DNA of 64,000 nucleotides from Rhizophagus clarus. Its lineage: Eukaryota; Glomeromycota; Glomeromycetes; Glomerales; Glomeraceae. A program made the position numbers and the translations under genes. This document shows, piece by piece, positions 48,363 to 58,743 of this stretch. The stretch spans positions 513,501 to 577,500 of the forward strand of contig BLAL01000009.1 in assembly GCA_015698045.1 (NCBI GenBank). The letters run 5' to 3'. The notes below the pieces were generated by a model that was not told the origin of the DNA, did not search any database, and worked only from the letters and a program-made list of their open reading frames with translations. The stretch's first letter is position 1. Every line of letters starts with the position of its first letter.

Positions 48363-49537
48363 CGCTTTGATTTTTTTATTCGATCAATAGTTTATAGTAA
48401 ATATTTAGCATAGAAGAGCTATAATTTAGTAATTATACTTAACATTTACATTATTAATACTTTTATTATTAACACTTTTAATCATAAATAAAGTTCATAT
48501 CAATAATTTTGCTTAATATATATATAATTTATTCTTTGCTGAAATGTATTGAATTGTGTCTGAATAGTAAACATATCATGCAAATAATCGTCTACCGATC
48601 ATGGATCAATTTACTGATAAATCGTCACGAATTATTATTAAAGTTGTTCTGATTTTAAAAATTTATTAACCATGTCGATAAAATTTAATAAATGTATTGA
48701 ATAGAATAATGTTTCTAATACATTTCAAATACTGTATATTAAAATATACATTTGTAAATAAAATGAGACTACTTTTACTGGACAAGGCAATTTTTTTAAG
48801 ATATTGTATGATACTTTTATGATATCATAAATGTACTTAAAATTCAAATTTTAATATGGTTGTAAAGACATTTTACATAATAAAAAATCATTTTGAAAAC
48901 CACATTAGAACCCATTTCTGATGCTTACCAGAACATTATAAAATATGTCATCCTGACAATGTATTTAAAACCATTTTATAATAATTTTCACAATTTTGTA
49001 AAGATTGACAGAACATGATTAATATATTTTAAAATGCCAATAAATTATTTTATTATACGGCTAAATAATAATACATAAACTACTAGTATAATTTACAAAA
49101 TAGAAAAATTCCAAAGAAACAAACTGTTAGTAATAGTACATTAAAAAAAAAAAGATTTAAAAAAAAAAATGTTATAAAATACCCACTGAAATCTACATCC
49201 CTGAGCTCCAGTTGAAATCCCATGCTTTGAACCTGTCTAAAAAAAAGAACAAGTGTTAGTACATTTCGTTAAAGTAGTAATTAAAAAAACTCTTCTCTTA
49301 CCAAATTCTCAATATCTAAAATCATATGGAAAATACATCAAAGTATATCAAAAAAAATATATTTTTTCTTTCGAAATTGACCATCATATTAATCATACTC
49401 GACCATGATGTGGTAAGATCAATGCAAAAATAAGGAATGAAAGAATTGATTTATAATAATAAAAAAAAATGAGAAGAAAAAAAAAATTTTTGACTCACAT
49501 TTTAACCTGTAGAATCATCATCAAACAAGTTTTAAAA
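48363..49537. other. AT-rich, no gene
   Basis: No coding or RNA gene was recognised. The last 150 bp resemble the upstream region of the Gln/Pro-rich gene. Confidence 0.45.
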
Positions 49538-49648
49538 ATGTCTTCTCAATATCGTAATAAACCTAAACAAGAACAAGAAATTCGTAAAAAGAATTCTCTT
49601 ATTAAAATTTGGAAGCCTTTGCAACCGCAATCTCAACAACCTCTGTAG
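49538..49648 (+). pseudogene. Truncated 5' copy of the Gln/Pro-rich gene
   Basis: Thirty-six codons, starting MSSQYRNKPKQEQEIRKKNS and continuing LIKIWKPLQPQSQQPL, then TAG. They match the first 36 or so residues of 46298-48128, and the upstream flank matches too. The rest of the gene is absent. Confidence 0.7.
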
Positions 49649-49799
49649 CGGCGACATACGGAAGTAGTCAAAGTCCCATAATATATTTTTATGTAATCTT
49701 GCTTAATCGTATAAAAATATCAGAATTTTATTTTAATAATATGACAGCACGTTATACATATAAAAGTTGTAAAAAAAAAGTTTAATATTTGCGGTATTG

Positions 49800-50190
49800 C
49801 AGATAAGTTGCGATACCACAAATGAGTTGCGGCAATGAAGTGATGATATCAAATCAATATTGTAAATACATCTTTTTTTATCCTTGAAATTACCAATATC
49901 GTAATGATATCAAGACTATACTGATCAGATATTTTTTTAAATAAATGTTGTCACGATATTTCAGCGATAAATTGTGTGATGAAGTGACGATATCAAATCA
50001 ATATTGCAAATATATTATCCTTTTTTTTGAAATTACCAACATCGTAATGATATCAAGGCTGTGCTGATTTGATATTCTTTTGAATAGATATCATCACGAT
50101 ATTTTCGTGATAAATTATGGTGATGAAGTAACGATATCAAATCAACATTATAACAATATCATCACAGAAATTGATACCATTATGACATGA
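49800..50190. repeat. 144-bp tandem repeat, about 2.5 copies
   Basis: The block TGAYGATATCAAATCAATAT recurs at 49841, 49985 and 50129, exactly 144 bp apart. Between copies ATCGTAATGATATCAAG and ATCACGATATTTY are shared. Many GATATC and CGATATC words give local dyad symmetry. Confidence 0.8.
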
Positions 50191-50249
50191 AATTTATATT
50201 GTACCTGTATCAATTCAACATCACTCATATTTTCAAGGTTTCTGTAAAG

Positions 50250-50680
50250 TAAGTATTAACTTTTTTTTACTTTTTGTAGTGTTGCCAGACGAAAAGCACA
50301 ACTGGACTTTTGGAATTAAGGTAAGGAAGGGTTAGAGAAGGTGATTCGTTATTTTTTTTAATTAATTAAGTATTAACTTTTTTTTATTTTTTTGTAGTAT
50401 TGCCAGACGAAAAGCATGACTAGACTTTTGGAATTAAGGTAAGAGAGGGTAGGGAAGGTGTTTTTCGGTAATTTTTTTTAACTAATTAATTAATTATTTT
50501 TTTATTTTATTTTTTGTAGTGTTGCCAGACGAAAAGCACGACTGGACTTTTGAAATTAAGGTAAGAGAGGGTAGGAGAAGTGTTTTTCGGTATTTTTTTA
50601 ACTAATTAATTGTTTTTTTTATTTTTTGTAGTGTTGCTGAACGAAAGGCACGATCAGACTTTTGGAATTAGGGTATTAAA
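50250..50680 (+). repeat. Four-unit array of 41-nt exon-like blocks
   Basis: Four blocks, 50280-50320, 50398-50438, 50520-50560 and 50632-50672, are each exactly 41 nt. Each is preceded by a T-rich tract ending TTTTTGTAG and followed by GGTAAG (GGTATT in the last). Spacings are 71-81 bp. The blocks are highly alike (TGTTGCCAGACGAAAAGCAC, then ACTGGACTTTTGGAATTAAG). One frame reads V-A-R-R-K-A-(Q/R)-L-D-F-W-N followed by TAA or TAG in blocks 1 and 4, while blocks 2 and 3 have an extra TGA. So the blocks may be copies of a terminal exon or true internal exons. No upstream start exon was found. Confidence 0.7.
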
Positions 50681-50959
50681 AACTAAAAAAGAATAATAAA
50701 AATAAATAAATTTGGTATAAAATACTGAAAAAAGTGAAAAAATAAATAAAATAAAATAAATTTTGATAAATACCAAGTAATTTAATTTACCAAAATTAGT
50801 ATTTTTTAAAAATAAATCCATGTATATCTATTATAAACTCTACGCAAACATAATATGTGAGTTACTTCCAAATTGACCGATCTACGCAAACTCAATTTGT
50901 AGATTTAAAAAGTAATTTTATATAAACTCTATGCAAACCCGTATGTGAGTTATATTAGT

Positions 50960-51300
50960 ATTATTTAAGGTCCTACTGGGACTATTAGTTTTGGCATTTT
51001 TTTTCAATTTTATGAATAGAAAGGCTGGGACCATTAGTTCTAGTGTAACTTTACATATAAAAATGCCTAGTTTTGGCTTTTTTTTTTTGATAATAAAGCT
51101 TGAGCCAGCTTGAGCCAGCTCAAGCTCAACTTGGCTTGAGCCAGAATTTTTCATGGCTCAGCTTGGCTTGAATGAGTTGAGCCAAGATTTTTTGTGGCTT
51201 GACTCATTTTGGCTCAAGCCAGAATTTTTTTTTTCAAGCCAAGCCAAGCCAGACTGTAGCTTGACTTGAGCTGACTCATGTGGAGCTTTATTTACAATAG
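50960..51300. repeat. GAGCC/GGCTC-rich palindromic block
   Basis: GGGACTATTAGTTTTGGCAT and a second GGGACCATTAGTTCTAG-like block are followed by dense AGCTTGAGCCAGC and its inverse (51097-51290). The same combination lies at 62110-62400. It directly precedes the hAT transposase relic and may be that element's subterminal region. Confidence 0.6.
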
Positions 51301-51304
51301 GTTA

Positions 51305-52004
51305 ACAAACCTGAAGCAAAAGAACTATTTGACTTTCTTAACCTTTTTCTTAAGCTTCAGTTTCTAATTGCAGAAGTCTTGGTTGGGAAATTTTAAGAGA
51401 TGCTGTTGCTGAAGGAGACAAAGCAATGGAAATTGCATTAAAAGAAAATCTAATAAGCATAACTCTTACATTTGATGGGTAGATAAACATGAGAAATAAA
51501 CAATTATTAGGTGCTGTAATTATGACATCAAAGGGAAGGCCGTACATATGGAAAGCAGTTGACATTAGCTTAGAAAGAAAAACGCATGTAGAAGTAATGG
51601 AAAAGACAGAAGCTATGATTTCTGATTTAAATTCAAAAGGAGTCAACATTTGTGCCATTGTAACAGATAGCGCAAGTGCATATGTAGCGGCTAGATAGGT
51701 ATTTTATTCTATTTGATATTTACAATTATTATATTATTATATTATATAAATATATAATAATATTATTTAAACCTTTAGGCGAAGATTAAGAATTTCAAAC
51801 AGAGCAATTGTTTTTTTACCTTGCTTTGCCCACCAGATTAACCTTTATATGGGTAAAATCTTTAAAGAATCAATAGAGTTGAAAGTAGCATTGAATAATG
51901 CAATTAAACTTACAACTTACTTTAAAAATCCCAATCATAAATTTTTTATAGCAAAACTATGTGAACGGCAAAAAATTACTTATGAACTTATATTAGCACG
52001 CTAA
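51305..52004 (+). pseudogene. hAT-family transposase relic (DUF659-like)
   Basis: The frame reads LGWEILRDAVAEGDKAMEIA, TLTFDG followed by TAG (a Trp is usual there), then QLLGAVIMTSKGRPYIWKAV, MISDLNSKGVNICAIVTDSA and SAYVAAR. A probable intron lies at 51699-51780. The frame continues LRISNRAIVFLPCFAHQINL and AIKLTTYFKNPNHKFF, ending about 52004. The CFAHQINL and VTDSASAY blocks are typical of hAT transposases. The N-terminal part is frameshifted near 51375 and the C-terminal dimerisation domain is missing. Confidence 0.8.
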
Positions 52005-52120
52005 TGTAAAGATTTATTTCATATATTTAACCTACCATTATAAGATAAACAGATCTAAAAAACATGTCTTCAGAAATTCAAAATCTGGAGATATTATTGT
52101 CGATGTATAAGTGTTTTCAT

Positions 52121-52364
52121 AGGACCCCGCTTACTTATAATAAAGGTCACTAAAATTATAAGGTAAAATCAATAAGAGCAGAATTTTGAAGATCTTACTA
52201 TTTATAGATAAATTATATATAAAAAAGGAAATATTTCACTAAATTATTATGATTTTTCCTTTTTAGATCAATTAACCAATAGTATTAAGAATTGGAGTAA
52301 GGTAAAATTACTAGTAAATTTAAAATTTTTTGGAGAGACCTTTATTAGAAGTAAGCGGGATTTT
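52121..52364. mobile_element. hAT-type MITE with perfect 8-bp duplication
   Basis: The left end is AGGACCCCGCTTACTTATAA and the inverted right end is AAAATCCCGCTTACTTCTAA, continuing TAAAGGTC on both sides. GTTTTCAT flanks both ends exactly (52113-52120 and 52365-52372). It is 244 bp and non-coding. The ends resemble the GACCCCGAAC family, but the next bases differ, so it is a related subfamily. Confidence 0.88.
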
Positions 52365-52799
52365 GTTTTCATCCATTAATACGTCTAGTTGATCTCCATG
52401 TATGTCCTGCCCTCAACTGCATGAGTTTATATTCCAACACTTATTTTATAAGATCAAATTGTTTCTCATCAAACCCATTTATGACTGTAGTTGCCTAAAG
52501 GTTTGATATCATATTATCAATCTTACGCTAAAAGAAAATTAACATTAGACTAGATAAATAAATAAATAAAAGATACGCACAATTACCCTCTTACTGTATA
52601 ATTATTTCTGAATCAATTTTTAAGTCCAGTAATGTTGAAATCTAGAAATGGTTCAGATTTTGATTATTATTTTAGTATTTTTAAGAGATCTTTATTGCAA
52701 GAGAACAATTTGTGCTAATGTTTACTATATTAATTTTGATCAACCTGTTTCCAACAAAAATGATCATATTAAATGATTAGTTTAAAATTATTGGCGAAA

Positions 52800-53985
52800 T
52801 CATTTAGTACCTTTCTTCATATTCATTATCAGACAAGTTATTATCTTCTAACTCGAGATCTTTTATTTTTGACCAATATTTTTTGCAAATTTTAGCAGAA
52901 GAACATTTTTCTGAACTTATTTTAATTTGGAATATCTGAAGGAACTGGAGGGTAAGAGATTATTAGAATGATTCTATTTGTTAAGTTGTTAAGTAATACA
53001 CAGCGAATAAGAAATAAAAAGCTTACTGCTAAATTTCCTTTTTACATTTATTCAGAATTATTGCAATTGGAGTTAAATGAATTTGCAGTAGAGTTTTAGG
53101 TGCAGGTGGAGATTTTATCAATTGTGAATAAACAGTACTACTTACTCTCCTTATCTTCCCCAATTTCTTCTCTTTGTTTAAGTCATCCATTTCAGCATAA
53201 TTAACGCATTTCATCAGTTGAGGTGATCTACAGACTGAAGGTTCTTTCTAGAAGTTATATATCAGTTTCATGCAATTAACCTTGAAGTTAGTGACCGTAC
53301 TTCTAATATGACTATATTTTTACCTTTTTTTTGAATTTTGAGGATTTAATAGTAATTATTACATAATTCCTATTTGAGGTTGTTCCATTATTCAGATAGT
53401 TTCCATAAAAATTAATTGAAGTTCCACTATGAGACGTTCTACCTTTTTTCCAATTTTGAGCAAGGATATAATCTGGTTTACCCTATCAAATATTGGTAAG
53501 TTAGTACTATTTCTAGTTACATATCCCTGATTTTATTTTTCATTTCATTCCATCAGGTCAGCAAAAAGCCTTGAATATCAGACAATCAAGAAGGTCACCT
53601 ATACCCTAACAGGACTAATGCTGGGTCAGCAAGAAGCCTTTACATCAAACAATCAAGAAGGTTACTTGTGCCCCTACACTGGTTTCAGTGCTTAACAAAA
53701 AGGCTTGAATAATAAAAAACTAAAAAGGTTCTCACCATGCACTTATTTTCTATTCGCATTTCCTGATCAAATAAAAGTTATTTACTTGCCTTACTATACC
53801 TTTCAAGAAGTATATGCACTTTTTCATTTTTTTTTGCCTTGTTTAATTTTAATAATATTATCAAGGGACTTAACATATGCATCAATTTTCTTTTCAAAAG
53901 GTTCAATACTACATTTGTTCAAAAATTTAAGAATTTTCCATTCAGCAGAATTTCGATTAAAGTATTCATGAATTTTGTTTGCCAT
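52800..53985 (-). pseudogene. Second, more decayed copy of the 12.3-14.5 kb gene family
   Basis: It starts MANKIHEYFNRNSAEWKILK and continues DAYVKSLDNIIK (53824-53985), matching KYFDNKLSEWNILGF and CYVKSLESIV of the first copy. It shifts to NEKVHILLERYSKASK, then stop. A second exon-like block (53330-53480: KPDYILAQNWKKGRTSHSGT, NNGTTSNRNYVIITIKSSKF) matches the NNGTINTINNGAISGG block. Remnants GKIRRVSSTVYSQ and KKYWSKIKDLELEDNN (52800-53200) follow. A short tandem duplication (53560-53730) interrupts it. Confidence 0.6.
53560..53730. repeat. Short tandem duplication inside the decayed copy
   Basis: GGTCAGCAAAAAGCCTTGAA and CAGACAATCAAGAAGGT recur as GGTCAGCAAGAAGCCTTTAC and CAAACAATCAAGAAGGT about 70 bp later, with a fainter third unit near 53695-53735. 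Confidence 0.7.
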
Positions 53986-54266
53986 GATCAGTAGTGTAAA
54001 ACAATTACTGTAAAATAATGTCAATTGTCAACTAAGTGAAAACTGATAGACAAATCTTTATTGGATCTCAATCACATGACAGACAGCAAAAATTTACAGT
54101 AATGTGATTTTTGGCCTATATTATACATAACCCCTAAACCTCTAACCCCTAAATCTAAGGGACATGTCAGCTAGTGAGTAACGAATAAAATTTCGCATAT
54201 TGTAAAAATTCTGTTTCTCAGATAACTTATAAAAAAATAAAGGAATGTATAATGTGGATAATAAAT

Positions 54267-55418
54267 TAAAGATGTTAACTGTAACTGTAATTATAAGACA
54301 CAGTGTTGTAAGTAATAGGTTGCAACCTAGCTTCTTCAGAGCGCAAAAGTTGTAATGCCGTAATTGTGCTGTAATGTTGTAATTATGCCGTAATTATGAT
54401 TGGCTTATTTTAATGAGATCATTAATCAGTAAAATCGCAGATTTTTTTTTATTAACAAAATCGCGGCTCTTTTTTTATTAACAAATTATTTCATTAACAA
54501 AATCGCAATCGCGGCTTTTTTTTATTAATAAAATCACGGCTTATTTTTATTAATAAAATCGCGGCTTATTTTTTATTAATAAAATCGCGGCTTATTTTTT
54601 ATTAATAAAATCGCGGCTTATTTTTTATTAATAAAATCGCGGCTTATTTTTTATTAATAAAATCGCGGCTTATTTTTTATTAATAAAATCGCGGCTTATT
54701 TTTTATTAATAAAATCGCGGCTTATTTTTTATTAATAAAATCGCGGCTTATTTTTTATTAATAAAATCGCGGCTTATTTTTTATTAATAAAATCGCGGCT
54801 TATTTTTTATTAATAAAATCGCGGCTTATTTTTTATTAATAAAATCGCGGCTTATTTTTTATTAATAAAATCGCGGCTTATTTTTTATTAATAAAATCGC
54901 GGCTTATTTTTTATTAATAAAATCGCGGCTTATTTTTATTAATAAAATCGCGGCTTATTTTTTATTAATAAAATCGCGGCTTATTTTTTATTAATAAAAT
55001 CGCGGCTTATTTTTTATTAATAAAATCGCGGCTTTATTTATTAATAAAATCGCGGCTTTATTTATTAATAAAATCGCAGCTTTTTTTATTAATTTGTATT
55101 AAAAAAATGTTAACCATTTTATTATTACTAATACGAATTAAAAAAACATTAAACGTTTTTAACATTTTTTTTTTATTAATAAGAATTAAAAAATGTTATC
55201 ACATTAATACTATATATACCAAAACTATGCCGCGGCACTATGTAGGGAGTTTTGGCAGGCAACCTTAGGCGGCATTAAGGCATTACAGCCTAATTACGAC
55301 ATTACGGCCCAATTATGGCATTACGGCCTAATTACGGTATTACGAAAAGTGTCATAACTGTAATGCCGTATGTTGTAATATTACGGCATCATCTAATTAA
55401 TTACGGCTAACATCTTTA
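54267..55418. mobile_element. Non-autonomous hAT-type element carrying a 27-bp array
   Basis: The left end is TAAAGATGTTAACTGTAACT and the inverted right end is TAAAGATGTTAGCCGTAATT. The flanks TAATAAAT (54259-54266) and TGATAAAT (55419-55426) match at 7 of 8 positions. Subterminal zones on both sides are dense in GCCGTAAT and its inverse ATTACGGC (about 54350-54410 and 55260-55405), as expected of transposase-binding repeats. There is no coding frame. The centre is a homogeneous tandem array (54425-55080). The element is 1152 bp. Confidence 0.8.
54425..55080. repeat. 27-bp tandem repeat, about 25 copies
   Basis: The unit is AAATCGCGGCTTATTTTTTA followed by TTAATAA. Central copies are almost identical and edge copies vary (CGCAG, CACGG, shorter T-runs). 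Each unit carries a CGCGG word in otherwise AT-rich DNA and a TTATTAATAA dyad. Confidence 0.92.
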
Positions 55419-55426
55419 TGATAAAT

Positions 55427-56429
55427 AATCACAGGACACATTACCGTGAAATTTACTATTTTAAAAATAAAAGATATTGGATTGACGTGAAAAGTTGCAC
55501 GTTTATTTTTTTAATGCATGCAAAACTGAGCAAATAAGCTATCAAAGAGGGAGGGAGTACACAGATCCTAAGCCATTTAATGCGAGTCCTAGTATCAAGT
55601 TATTTCTTTACTCTCATATTTTCAGAGAATATTGTATCTATAATTAACAAACTATTCTATTTTTCTAACTACACCCTATAATCTTTTTCTACACTAGAAT
55701 TCCAAAATAAATTATATCATTTATATCTACAGAATTTTCATCAATCCCATCCACAGATTATGTAATAAATTATTTCCTATAAGAGAATTTTCCAAGATGA
55801 AATAATTTCAAACTTGTATGAAGAATTCTGAGATTAGCAACGTGGTAAAAGAAATAAAACAAGTTGAGGTTTCTGATTTACACTTACTGCTATACTTCAT
55901 TTTTATAACATTTTATTCTGCCTCACATTCAAGAAATTTGTTAGTTAATATGTTATAATAAAGATGTTTCAATTTTTTTATCGCTAAAACATTATTACGC
56001 CAAATATCAAGAATTTGGATGCTATTGCCAGAAAATTTTATTCAATATACTGCACACTATATCTCAGTATGTGATGAAAATCTAATGACAGAAATTAATA
56101 CTGTGCTGATTAGGCACATGACAATAATCACAATTTTCTTGGCAAATATCAAATATGCGGAAAGAATCAAGAAAGGAATATGTCTGCTTTATTTTTGAGC
56201 ATCTATAAAGTCAGAAAAAATGATTAGCATTATGATGGTAATTTTCTAGAATCAAGCCAAAAAATCAAACAAACTAATTTTGCTATTACTTTGTAAAATA
56301 TACTCGTTTGATTAATTGTTGATATTATTGAGGTTAATAGTGGTAAGTTTGAATATTTGTTTTGATCCTTTTTTGCTTTACTTGCATAAGGTAGATAAAA
56401 GGATTCACTAAATAAAATTTACCTTTTTA
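55427..56429. other. No gene recognised
   Basis: AT-rich sequence without coherent frames, splice-site series or repeats that I could resolve. Confidence 0.45.
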
Positions 56430-57065
56430 TAAGATTTGTAGTGCATTTAAGGATCAATTTTTGTAAAAGTCCTGATTATAAACTTTTTTATTGTATTTAA
56501 CCTTCAATATACATTTGATTGCTAGTGGTTTCAAATGATCATAAATAGATACCCATTCAATATCTTTCAACATAGGTTTTGTGAAGGTCTTGGATGCTTC
56601 AAAATGACATGCAGCAGCATTTAAATCATATCCAAAGTACTCATTAACAAATGTAGTGATAAAAATTAAAGAGTCTGGGTTGTTTTTATTGGTCTTAAAA
56701 GGTTAACATGCTATTTACAATTTGTATGATATGATTTTGATGGTTTGTTTAATGTGACATTAGAAACTCCTTCATAATGACATACTATTATTTTTTTTTT
56801 GTTTAGATTGTACCTTTTCTGATATTTCTTTACAAATAAAAAAACCTTATTGATGAGCCCATTATTTAATATGTTAAAAAATTGCCTTTCAAATGAGAGA
56901 TGATAATCCTACAACTAATGTTAAAGTTGAACTACTCATATTATAGGAATAGGAATCATCATTTTCATCATCACTTAAGTCACTATTATCTGGAATACTT
57001 TCAATAAAATCATTGATCAAGATTTTAATATCATCATTATTTGAAATGGATTCTGAATCATTCAT
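56430..57065 (-). pseudogene. MULE transposase N-terminal relic (FAR1-like)
   Basis: It starts at ATG 57065 with an acidic leader (MNDSESISNNDDIKIL, then DNSDLSDDENDD). After degenerate sequence it reads NKNNPDSLIFITTFVNEY, LNAAACHFEASKTFTKPMLK and KVKYNKKVYNQDFYKN. This order (acidic leader, FAR1-type domain with an NNP...TT-VN motif, then KY..(Q/K)..Y..D-Y) is that of MULE transposases abundant in mycorrhizal fungi, recognised from memory. The catalytic domain is not in the window. Confidence 0.55.
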
Positions 57066-58210
57066 TTTGATTATATTTTATCATAAACAAAGAATAATAT
57101 TGATTAGAAAGAGAAAAAGAGAGCGCGAAGAAAGAATAGAGAGAAGGAGGAAGTGTGAAAAAGGAATAAATAATAGTCTAAATAGTCTCAATAGTCTAAA
57201 GGATCATACACGTGATTATTTGATAGTAGATTTTAATTACGCCATTAAAAAACTATGCGTGAAATGCATAATGTGTATCCATTAAAAATAAGTTTAATAA
57301 TTTTTTAACAAGCATATAAAAAACTATATATAAGCATATTATAAGCATGATGCGTAAAATACAAATTCTCTTAATTTTAAATACAACTAATTTACAAATA
57401 TAATTTTCTCTTATATTACTTTTTATAAAGAATCTTGGTAAACAATGATTTTTAAATACTATTATTAAAATAATTTCATATGTAATAATACCATTAATCT
57501 TGATTTCTTTTTATTTATATATTATATTACTTTTATACATCTCTATCTTATAAAAGTAATTTAAAAATATTTGTTTTACTTATTTTTTAATATGTATTCA
57601 TATTATTTTATTATTTCATTACTTTCTTTTATATAAAAAAAAAAAACTAAAATATCTTTAATTACAGATTTTATTTCTTTTTATTTATCAATTTGTTATC
57701 ATATATTTTTTTAAAATTTTCTTATTATATATAAAAAAAATATCATTAAATTATCCTTTTTTTTTTCAACAGCTAATGATTTTCATAGTTATTGGCTTCA
57801 TTATTTTTTGAAAGAATTATAAGATTATAATGAATATACTTATAATTTATTATATAATCAGATGTATTTATTTCTTTTTATTTTATAATAATAGAAAAAT
57901 ACTTGGTTGGATATATCTAAATTTGAGAAAATTATTAAGTAAAACTATTTGGTATCTACTTCAAATTCTTTTATTTGAGTAATCTATTATTATTGTTAAT
58001 AAAAGTCTGCTTGTCTTAGAGAAGAAATAAGCTATGTACTTTTCTTTATTATTAAATAAAAAATTTTAATGCACTTTTATTTCTTTTGTTTTTTTTAAAG
58101 ATTAAAGATAAATACAATCATTATAATGAGAAATTTCAAAATTATTGGAAAATATAATTTTAAAAATTAAAAAAATACTTAAAAATAAAATAATTTATTT
58201 TGATATATCC
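57066..58210. other. AT-rich, no gene
   Basis: The + frame at 57013-57285 overlaps the MULE leader antisense and is a charged artefact. A stretch at 57995-58070 (GTCTGCTTGTCTTAGAGAAG, then TAAGCTATGTACTTTTCTTT) resembles the cassette at 32583-32800. Confidence 0.45.
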
Positions 58211-58743
58211 CTACGAAAAGTAATTGTACTTAAAATATATTCAAATTATTATTAAGATATACTTAAAATAAGCATCAATTTTAATTTACGATATACTTAT
58301 AATATACTTTAAATGCACTTAAAATAATTTTAAAATGTACTTTAAATGTATTTGTTTTTTGCCCAAATATTTAAATTATACTTAAATTAAATTTTAAGTA
58401 CAATTTAAATGTATTTTTTACATAATTAAAATGTACTTAAATTTTAATTTAAGTATATTTTAAGTATATAAAAAACATACTTATATAGTACTTATTTTTA
58501 ATTTAAGTATAATTTAAGAATATTTTAAATATGTAAAAAATACATTTAAATTATACTTAAAATTTATTTTAAGTGCAATTTAAGTATTTGGACAAAAAAC
58601 AAGTATATTTAAAGTACATTTTAAGATTATTTTAAGTGCATTTAAAGTATATTATAAGTATATCATAAATTAAAATTAATACTTATTTTAAGTATATTTT
58701 AATAACAATTTAAGTATATTTTAAGTACAATTACTTTTCGTAG
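58211..58743. mobile_element. 533-bp foldback element, one long hairpin
   Basis: The sequence from CTACGAAAAGTAATTGTACT at the left to AGTACAATTACTTTTCGTAG at the right is palindromic along almost its full length, with a centre near 58477. Internal words such as TTTAAATGCACTTAAAATAA recur inverted on the other arm. It is non-coding. I see no certain target duplication, so the superfamily is open. Confidence 0.85.

Noticed and set aside
54425-55080. CRISPR-like array
   Set aside because: The repeats are contiguous with no unique spacers, and the sequence is eukaryotic.
57013-57285. A + frame with an Arg/Glu-rich stretch
   Set aside because: It is antisense to the acidic leader of the MULE relic and has no conserved feature.
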